Assembly (NCBI GenBank): GCA_030609125.1
Contig: JAUWCW010000106.1
Span: 1-6,891 of the forward strand
Direction: 5' to 3'
Source of the DNA: Candidatus Rokuibacteriota bacterium
GTDB taxonomy: Bacteria > JAUVQV01
Length of the DNA stretch: 6,891 nucleotides
In this document: positions 1 to 4,893 of the stretch, in pieces
Layout: each line of letters begins with the position of its first letter
Position numbering within the stretch: the stretch's first letter is position 1
Position numbers and translations under genes: made by a program
The notes under the pieces: model-generated
What the model was told of the DNA's origin: nothing
What the model saw: only the letters and a program-made list of their open reading frames with translations
Database searches by the model: none

Positions 1-212
1 GCGGCGAGAAGAGAGAGCAGAAGGGCGTCGGTTCCCGAGGCGACACCGACGGCGTGGCGGACACCATGATACTTCGCCATGGATTCCTCGAACTGCTTCA
101 CCGCAGGCCCCAGAATGAACTGCGCGCTGCGAATGACCTCCTCGAGGCGGACCCGGATCCGGTCCTCCACCTCCCGGTGCTGCGTCCCAAGGTCGATGAA
201 TGGTACTTTCAC
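1..212 (-). CDS. DegT/DnrJ/EryC1/StrS-family PLP aminotransferase, N-terminal part (runs off the left edge)
   Basis: Seen: 70 codons plus two bases from a GTG start at 212 to the window edge. The N-terminus begins MKVPFIDLGTQHREVEDRI, a typical opening of sugar aminotransferases of this family. It continues with FILGP (33-37), a KQFEESMAKYHG helix (39-50) and the SGTDALL motif (59-65), whose Ser/Gly/Thr usually contact the PLP phosphate. The catalytic lysine lies outside the window. The family transfers an amino group, usually from glutamate, to a keto-sugar nucleotide in the cytoplasm. Start choice: the GTG overlaps the oxidoreductase stop in GTGA, with a good Shine-Dalgarno sequence (218-224). 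Inferred: it aminates the 3-keto (or similar) product of the upstream oxidoreductase, as in WlbE or GnnB. Family assignment is firm. The exact sugar and position are unknown. Confidence 0.9.
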   Translation of the reverse strand, partial: MKVPFIDLGTQHREVEDRIRVRLEEVIRSAQFILGPAVKQFEESMAKYHGVRHAVGVASGTDALLLSLLA

Positions 213-1231
213 GCCCGCCCCCTCAGGGCCGTCACCCGGCCTCCGTGGCGCAGCGACCTGTCGGCGGCCTCGAGCACCCGCAGCACCTCCAGACCGTTGG
301 CTCCCCCGCTTATCGGTTCGCGGCCGGTTCGGATGCACTCGAGAAAATGCCTGCACTCCGCCTCGAGGGGCTGCTCGGTGGCGACTTCGACGGGGTCCGT
401 CCCTCCGTCGAGGTAGTCGAACTCCTTCACTTCCGTCCGCCGCCGCAGCCTGACGGACTTTTTGAAAAGCTTCAGGGGCGCCGCTGACAGCTCATCGAAA
501 ACCAGCATTCCCTTTTCCCCCACCACGACGAGCTCCCTCTCGCGCTCGGGGGCCAGCCAGCTCTCCTCGATGTGCGCCTGGATGCCGCCCTCGAACGTGA
601 TGGTGGTGAAAGCGACCTCCGGCACCTCCGGCTGCAGGTACGACTGCCCTGTCGTCACGACCCTTACCGGCTTCCGGCCTACGACCATAAGGGCAATGCT
701 GATGTCGTGAGGACCAAGATCCCAGAGAACACTGCAGTCGCTCTGGAGGCGGCCCAGGTTGCGGCGGCGGATGCCGATGAAGAAGACCTTGCCGACCTTG
801 TCCTGCCGCACGAGCCTGGCCAGCGCCTGGACCCCGGGATGGTACATGAGAAGGTGTCCGACCATGATGACCCGGTCGACCTTGCGGGAAAGGTTGACCA
901 GGCTTCTCGCCTCGCGGCTCGACAGGACGAAGGGCTTTTCCACAAAAAGATGCTTGCCGGCCCTGAGGACCTCCCGCCCTATTCCGTAATGCGTCTCCGA
1001 AGGGGTGGCGACGACGACTCCGTCGATCGCGGGATCGAGCAGAATGTCACGGTAGTCCTCGGTAAAGGCCGGACCGTTCTTTCCCAAACCGAGCTTGCTG
1101 TAGTTGGACTTTTTCAGGTCGCAGACGAGCCTCACCTCGCAGGCCCCGCCGGTGATGAAATTCCGCAGAAGGTTGGGTCCCCAGCTTCCGAGCCCGATCT
1201 GACCCAGAACAATCTTTCTCTTTCGCGTCAC
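209..1231 (-). CDS. Gfo/Idh/MocA-family NAD(P)-dependent oxidoreductase, probably acting on a sugar nucleotide
   Basis: 340 aa with a GTG start, a normal length for the family. Domains: an N-terminal Rossmann fold (about 1-120) with GQIGLGSWGPN (10-20) as the dinucleotide-binding glycine motif, VVVATPSETHYGI (72-84), and the family signature VEKPF (97-101), whose Lys99 is the usual catalytic or binding lysine. The C-terminal alpha/beta domain carries DLGPHDISI (171-179), where His175 is the likely second catalytic residue. No membrane segment is seen, so it should be cytoplasmic. Start choice: the frame stays open to 1330, but that extension runs through the tRNA terminator and into the tRNA gene, so the GTG just before TRKRKIVLGQIGLG is preferred, with a weak GGAAG (1242-1246) ten bases upstream. 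The overlapping DegT aminotransferase points to oxidation of a sugar-nucleotide hydroxyl before amination, as in WlbA or GnnA. That substrate is inferred. A role on another sugar or an inositol is possible. Confidence 0.9.
   Translation of the reverse strand: MTRKRKIVLGQIGLGSWGPNLLRNFITGGACEVRLVCDLKKSNYSKLGLGKNGPAFTEDYRDILLDPAIDGVVVATPSETHYGIGREVLRAGKHLFVEKPFVLSSREARSLVNLSRKVDRVIMVGHLLMYHPGVQALARLVRQDKVGKVFFIGIRRRNLGRLQSDCSVLWDLGPHDISIALMVVGRKPVRVVTTGQSYLQPEVPEVAFTTITFEGGIQAHIEESWLAPERERELVVVGEKGMLVFDELSAAPLKLFKKSVRLRRRTEVKEFDYLDGGTDPVEVATEQPLEAECRHFLECIRTGREPISGGANGLEVLRVLEAADRSLRHGGRVTALRGRA
218..224 (-). promoter_or_regulatory. Shine-Dalgarno of the aminotransferase, inside the oxidoreductase 3' end
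   Basis: The minus strand reads GAGGGGG five bases before the GTG start at 212. It lies within the last codons of the oxidoreductase gene. Together with the GTGA start/stop overlap (209-212), it supports GTG as the true start and suggests translational coupling of the two genes. Confidence 0.65.
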
Positions 1232-1259
1232 AAATCTACCGCTTCCGCCCTGAAAGGCC

Positions 1260-1287
1260 AAAAAAAACGGGGAGCCAGGCTCCCCGT
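1260..1287 (-). terminator. Intrinsic terminator of the tRNA-Phe gene
   Basis: On the minus strand, ACGGGGAGC (1287-1279) pairs perfectly with GCTCCCCGT (1275-1267) around a three-base loop (1276-1278). The T run spans 1267-1260 (eight T), its first base also closing the stem. The stem begins eleven bases after the CCA end of the tRNA. It has the classic form of a Rho-independent terminator. It also lies only 28 bp before the oxidoreductase start codon, so any transcript reaching that gene from upstream must read through it. Confidence 0.9.
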
Positions 1288-1297
1288 GGGAACAGCG

Positions 1298-1373
<76 letters not shown>

Positions 1374-1387
1374 GTAAACGAACAAAA

Positions 1388-1416
1388 ATAGTACCCCTCA
1401 CCCTCCCCGATGTCAA
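1388..1416 (-). promoter_or_regulatory. Strong sigma70-type promoter for tRNA-Phe
   Basis: The minus strand has a perfect -35 box TTGACA (1416-1411), a 17 bp spacer and -10 box TACTAT (1393-1388), five of six matches to TATAAT. Transcription would start near 1381-1379, giving a leader of about 6-8 nt before the tRNA 5' end at 1373, to be removed by RNase P. Position, spacing and match make it a convincing housekeeping promoter. It lies in the 87 bp between the RDD gene stop and the tRNA. I see no terminator for the upstream operon in that gap. Confidence 0.9.
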
Positions 1417-1460
1417 CTTTGACCCTATCGCAGACCTTCGCCCCAAGGCACCTTGCGGTT

Positions 1461-2438
1461 TCACACATCTTCCGGATGCTCGTCTCGAAGGTTCTTGACC
1501 CATGTTCCGGAGAGATAGTCGTGCCATCCGCGCTTTCGCTCGTCGATGAAGATCCACAGGAATCCGAGCCCCGCAAACGTCAGCGATACCAGGTATCCGA
1601 CCCAGCGCAGGAAGGCGCGGGTATATGTCATGGGCCCGCCGTCGGTGCGATGGATATCGAGCTTCATCACGGCCTTTCCCGGAGTCCTCCCGGTCCATGC
1701 AGGAAAAAACGTATGATAACACATACTTATAAAAAGGACGAGAAGATAGAAGGGAACAAAGAGGGCCCATCTGCCGGCGGGCGTTCTGATATGGGACCAC
1801 CCGTGGCCGCCGGCGCCAAGGACGAGAACGGCGCAGAAAAAGAAGAGCCCGAGGAGGCCCGCTATGATGGCGCTGTCAACCGCAAAGGCGGCCAGCCGGG
1901 GTGTGAAGCCGGCGCCTTCCTCGATCCACAGGTCTTCGGGAAGTTCCGCGTCATCGTCGATAATCGGCCCCGGCCCGCTCTCCGGAGCCTCCGCATATGT
2001 TTCGGCCTCGGCAGACTCCGCCGGATCATCTTCAACACCGCCATCCATGGCAGCCGGATCAAAATCCACTTCCATGCTCGGGAGGCTTACCGGCGTTTCC
2101 ACGATCGGCTCGTCAATGCCGTCGAGCCGCAACTCTCCCTCCGGTTCCGGCTCGTATTCCAGCCCCGGTTCCGGAACCGTCGCCGGTCCGGCCTCCAACT
2201 CCGCCGGTCCCCCGAGCAGCCCCTGCTCCTTTTCCCCCTCGGGAACCTCCGGCTCTTCGTCCGAGGAGGGGGAAGGGGGCGTGTCGTCGTTCAGCCTCAG
2301 GGAAAAGAGATCCTCCTGCAGGCGTGACCTCTCCGCCGCATCAGCCTGCTCCTCTCCAGTGGAGTCGAACATGGCGCCGCATTTCTTGCACGCTTCAAGA
2401 TCGTCAAAACTCACGTATCCGCATTGGTGACACTTCAT
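1461..2438 (-). CDS. Zinc-ribbon and RDD-domain membrane protein with a long acidic linker
   Basis: 325 aa from an ATG; GGAG (2449-2452) lies ten bases upstream. Three parts are visible. (1) An N-terminal zinc ribbon: Cys3/Cys6 and Cys17/Cys20 form two CxxC pairs ten residues apart. (2) A low-complexity linker (about 27-175) rich in Glu, Asp, Pro, Gly and Ser, probably disordered. (3) A C-terminal RDD domain (about 178-318): PRLAAFAVDSAII with Arg181 and Asp188, the loop GRTPGKAVMKLDI (250-262), and RKRGWHDYLSGTWV (301-314) with Asp307. Hydrophobic segments at about 187-208, 224-246 and 278-299 suggest three membrane helices. The RDD family is widespread and mostly uncharacterised; some members have been linked to transport. 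The ribbon most likely sits in the cytoplasm. No transport substrate can be named. It lies 63 bp after rsmE and probably shares its transcript. Confidence 0.85.
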   Translation of the reverse strand: MKCHQCGYVSFDDLEACKKCGAMFDSTGEEQADAAERSRLQEDLFSLRLNDDTPPSPSSDEEPEVPEGEKEQGLLGGPAELEAGPATVPEPGLEYEPEPEGELRLDGIDEPIVETPVSLPSMEVDFDPAAMDGGVEDDPAESAEAETYAEAPESGPGPIIDDDAELPEDLWIEEGAGFTPRLAAFAVDSAIIAGLLGLFFFCAVLVLGAGGHGWSHIRTPAGRWALFVPFYLLVLFISMCYHTFFPAWTGRTPGKAVMKLDIHRTDGGPMTYTRAFLRWVGYLVSLTFAGLGFLWIFIDERKRGWHDYLSGTWVKNLRDEHPEDV

Positions 2439-2466
2439 CTATTCCGTTCTCCACAGAGCCACGCAC

Positions 2467-2489
2467 AGCGGCGGGACCAGTTCCCCGCT
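2467..2489 (-). other. Possible mRNA hairpin between rsmE and the RDD gene
   Basis: The minus strand reads GCGGGG (2488-2483), a six-base loop and TCCCGC (2476-2471). Five GC pairs plus one G-U wobble can form. A competing pairing AGCGG/CCGCT uses the outer bases. No T tract follows, so it is not an intrinsic terminator. It could separate translation of the two genes or protect an mRNA end. It may also be chance in GC-rich DNA. Confidence 0.3.
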
Positions 2490-2501
2490 CTCTCCGCCCC
2501 A

Positions 2502-3296
2502 TTATAGATCTTCATGGGCATTTTCTGCATCCTCCGGGGCGGATTTTTCCCCGCCCAGATCGCCGCAGACGAACTGCAGCACGCTCAGGGCCGCCAGCCC
2601 CGCCGTCTCGGTCCGAAGGGTCCTCGGTCCAAGACCGGCGCATTCGAATCCTGCGCGTCGCCCATCTTCGACCTCGCCCGCCGCCCATCCCCCCTCGGGC
2701 CCCACCGCAACAAGAGCGCCGGCGGGGATTTTCACGGCGCGAAGAACCTCGCCCAGCCCCCGATTCCCGCCGCCCTCACAGAGCATCACCTTCAGGTCCA
2801 GGTCGACAGGCTCCTTCAGAAAATCCTCCCAGGTCTGCACTTTCCGCAGCAGCGGCATCCGGGTTCGGCCGGACTGGGCCACCGCGGCAGCCATGATGCG
2901 CTCCCAGCGCTCCTCTCTCGCCCGCTGACGCGGCCCCTCCAGGCTCACCACCGTCCGGGCCGACAGGACGGGGCGGATCTCGCTCACCCCAAGCTCCACC
3001 GCTTTCTGCACCACCATATCCATAAGGTCCTTCTTCGGCACGGCCTGGACCAGGGTGATCTTCAGCGGAGATTCGCGCCGGGGCGACTCCCTTTTCTCGA
3101 TTGTGCCGCCGATCCCCTCCGGAGTGGACACTATCCGCAGCAGGTATTCCGTTCCCGCGCCGTCGGTGGCGAGGAGGGTGTCCCCTTCCCGCAGGCGCAG
3201 GACCTTGCGGACATGCCGGATCCCGTCCCCGCTGAAGCGCACGAAGTCCCCCTCCACCTGTTCCGGGGCGATGTATACTCTCGAGTGCTCGCTCAC
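2502..3296 (-). CDS. rsmE: 16S rRNA (uracil-1498-N3)-methyltransferase RsmE
   Basis: 264 aa from a GTG start. RsmE uses S-adenosylmethionine to methylate N3 of U1498 in 16S rRNA, in the decoding region of the 30S subunit. An N-terminal PUA-like domain (about 1-73) holds HVRKVLRLREGD (28-39). The SPOUT methyltransferase domain follows. ITLVQAVPKKDLMDMVVQKA (80-99) and ELGVSEIRPVLSART (101-115) match the family core. AQSGRTRMP (140-148) matches the usual QSxR motif. AVGPEGGW (197-204) and LGPRTLRTETAGL (222-234) form the knotted cofactor site. The last 17 or so residues are an acidic, poorly conserved tail. The GTG lies four bases after the kinase stop, and I see no good Shine-Dalgarno sequence, so initiation probably depends on ribosomes finishing the kinase gene. 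Length is close to the usual 240-250 aa. The assignment is secure. Confidence 0.96.
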   Translation of the reverse strand: MSEHSRVYIAPEQVEGDFVRFSGDGIRHVRKVLRLREGDTLLATDGAGTEYLLRIVSTPEGIGGTIEKRESPRRESPLKITLVQAVPKKDLMDMVVQKAVELGVSEIRPVLSARTVVSLEGPRQRAREERWERIMAAAVAQSGRTRMPLLRKVQTWEDFLKEPVDLDLKVMLCEGGGNRGLGEVLRAVKIPAGALVAVGPEGGWAAGEVEDGRRAGFECAGLGPRTLRTETAGLAALSVLQFVCGDLGGEKSAPEDAENAHEDL

Positions 3297-3300
3297 GGCG

Positions 3301-4026
3301 TCACGAGGCGGCGGGCCGGGCGATGGTCATCCAGACCGCGAAATTCCTGCCGTATTCCGATTCCGCCCAGACCCTGCCTCCGTGGAGCTTGACGATCCTC
3401 TGCACGTTGTAAAGACCCAGCCCTGTCCCGGCTTGCGCCGGAATCTCCTTGTCCTTGATGCGAACGAACTTGCTGAAGATGTTGTCCAGCTCTTCCTTGC
3501 GGACCCCCTTGCCCTCGTTGTAGACACGAAGGAGCCAGTGGTCCCCCTCCATGAGGCAGTCCCAGATGATCCGCCCTTTCTCGCTCCCGTACTTGAGGGC
3601 GTTGAAGAAGAGGTTGTCGTACAGGGTGAGAAGAAGCTGCCGGTCGGCAAAGATCTTCCCGGCGCTGCAGTCCCCCTCCAGGACTTGCGACAGCCGCTCC
3701 GTCAGGTGGGGGAACTTGTCCGTCAGGTCGCTGAGCGCCACGAGAATGACGTCCCTTTTCAGGCTGAGCCACTCCTTGTGAAGAAGCTCCTCCTTCGCGT
3801 CCACCCTCCTCATGTTGAGAAAATCGCCGGTCATGTGCTCAATCCGGTAGGCGCTCACCAGAACCCTCTTCACTATTTCCTGCTGTTCCGCGGTGAGCTC
3901 CCCGTAGGCTCCCTCGGCCATCAGGTTGCTGAACATGATGATCGAATTGAGAGGATTGCGAATCTCGTGGGAGACAAAGTCCATGAGAAACTCATACAGG
4001 TCGAGCTTGCGCGTGATGTCGTCCAT
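3301..4026 (-). CDS. Small soluble sensor histidine kinase (HisKA plus HATPase_c, no sensor domain)
   Basis: 241 aa from an ATG. It has only the catalytic core of a two-component kinase. The HisKA helix carries the H-box DFVSHEIRNPLNSI (16-29) with His20 as the predicted phosphorylation site. The HATPase domain has the N-box LYDNLFFNALKYG (135-147; Asn138, Asn142), G1 NEGKGV (170-175), F-box IFSKFVR (183-189) and G2 GTGLGL (200-205). The G1 box has Asn where many kinases have Asp, a known variant among HATPases. Only 19 residues precede the phosphorylation site, leaving no room for PAS, GAF, HAMP or membrane segments, so the protein should be cytoplasmic and receive its signal from a partner. 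A Shine-Dalgarno-like stretch lies in the end of the TPR gene, three bases upstream. No response regulator is in the window. The TPR protein is an inferred candidate partner. Kinase activity itself is likely but not proven. Confidence 0.92.
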   Translation of the reverse strand: MDDITRKLDLYEFLMDFVSHEIRNPLNSIIMFSNLMAEGAYGELTAEQQEIVKRVLVSAYRIEHMTGDFLNMRRVDAKEELLHKEWLSLKRDVILVALSDLTDKFPHLTERLSQVLEGDCSAGKIFADRQLLLTLYDNLFFNALKYGSEKGRIIWDCLMEGDHWLLRVYNEGKGVRKEELDNIFSKFVRIKDKEIPAQAGTGLGLYNVQRIVKLHGGRVWAESEYGRNFAVWMTIARPAAS

Positions 4027-4029
4027 TCT

Positions 4030-4040
4030 TCACCCTTTCC
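4030..4040 (-). promoter_or_regulatory. Ribosome binding site of the kinase, overlapping the TPR stop codon
   Basis: The minus strand reads GGAAAGGGTGA ending at 4030, followed by AGA and the ATG at 4026. The purine-rich match to the 16S anti-Shine-Dalgarno includes the TGA stop of the TPR gene, which favours reinitiation by the same ribosomes. Confidence 0.5.
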
Positions 4041-4887
4041 GGCCCGGTCCGGGGGCCGGCAGCTTCTGTTTCTGCATCCTTTCGCCGATACGCTCCATTC
4101 TCCGCCGCACCAGCCCCGGGTTCGGGTGCTCCTCGAGAATGCGCTCGAACTCTTCCAGCGCTTCCTGGAGGTCTCCGCTCTCTTCCAGGCAGCTGGCGAT
4201 GCCGAAACCGGCCTCGGCCCGCAGCTGAGGATCCGTGCTCTCCTCGACGACTCGGCGATAGTACCTGATGGCCGGCTGACAGGCGCGCATCACGTAGTAG
4301 CTGTCCGCCACACCGGTCAGGGCCCGGTCCCGGTACGGGCTGTCGGGGTATCTTTCCAGCTGTATTTCGTACTCTTCCCGAGCCTGCCTGAAGTCCCCGA
4401 GGCTGAAGTAACAACGCGCCACGGCGAGCTGGGCCCTCCCGCTTTCTTCGCCGGCAGGGGAGAGATTGATGAGGCGCTGGTATTCCACGATGGCCTGCCG
4501 GTAGTCCTCCAGCCTCTTCTCGTAAATCTCTCCCAGCAGCCTTTGGGCGCTCAGGCTCCAGGGACTCGCCGGGTTGCGGCGTATAAGGTCGCGAAAGGTT
4601 CGAATGGCCTCCCGGTCCCTCTGGAGGAAGAGGTAGTAGGTGTTTCCAATCAGGAACTGGGCCTGGTCCGCGAGAGGGTCGTCCGGGTAATCTTCCGTGA
4701 GCTCAAGGTAGGCGTCGATCGCCTTCTGGTAGTCGCCCTTCTCCCAGCTCTTTTCGGCCCGGGTGAAGGTCCTGCGGACGCGGTACCGGTGGCCCGCCGT
4801 GAACGCGATCACAGCGAGGGTGACGGCGAGAGCGAGGCTCAGGCCGAGGAGCCGGGGCCATCTCGATGTCCTCAGCCACTGGAGCAC
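4030..4887 (-). CDS. Membrane-anchored tetratricopeptide-repeat protein
   Basis: 285 aa from a GTG start six bases after the gyrA stop; AAGGA (4898-4902) lies ten bases upstream, inside gyrA. The N-terminus has basic residues (Arg6, Arg9, Arg12) and one hydrophobic helix (about 13-31) without a clear signal peptidase site or lipobox, so a signal anchor is likely. The remainder is about six TPR-like helical hairpins (roughly 38-70, 72-106, 110-143, 148-181, 185-219, 223-256). These include GDYQKAIDAYLELTEDYPDD (51-70), EIYEKRLEDYRQAIVEYQRL and LGDFRQAREEYEIQLERYPD. The Y-P-D-x-P-type turns resemble BamD/YbgF-like TPR proteins, but no lipoprotein cysteine is present. TPRs bind proteins or peptides. 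Basic residues also follow the helix, so orientation is uncertain: a periplasmic domain is the common arrangement, but a cytoplasmic one facing the kinase cannot be excluded. The function is unknown. Linkage to the sensorless kinase suggests a scaffold or signal-input role. Confidence 0.85.
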   Translation of the reverse strand: MLQWLRTSRWPRLLGLSLALAVTLAVIAFTAGHRYRVRRTFTRAEKSWEKGDYQKAIDAYLELTEDYPDDPLADQAQFLIGNTYYLFLQRDREAIRTFRDLIRRNPASPWSLSAQRLLGEIYEKRLEDYRQAIVEYQRLINLSPAGEESGRAQLAVARCYFSLGDFRQAREEYEIQLERYPDSPYRDRALTGVADSYYVMRACQPAIRYYRRVVEESTDPQLRAEAGFGIASCLEESGDLQEALEEFERILEEHPNPGLVRRRMERIGERMQKQKLPAPGPGRKG

Positions 4888-4893
4888 GTCTTT

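Noticed and set aside
1233-1261. Promoter-like TTGGCC, 17 bp, TAGATT just after the tRNA terminator
   Set aside because: Both boxes match consensus in only four of six positions, and the start site would fall inside the coding sequence past the GTG at 1231, so it could not make the proposed mRNA.
1446-1457. Small inverted repeat CAAGGCACCTTG near the end of the RDD gene
   Set aside because: The stem is only four base pairs around a four-base loop and no T run follows in either direction, so it is not a supported terminator or operator.
1997-2896. Plus-strand open frame rich in Pro and Arg over the RDD and rsmE genes
   Set aside because: The composition is that of a shifted reading of GC-rich DNA. 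It spans two recognised minus-strand genes and has no domain-like pattern.
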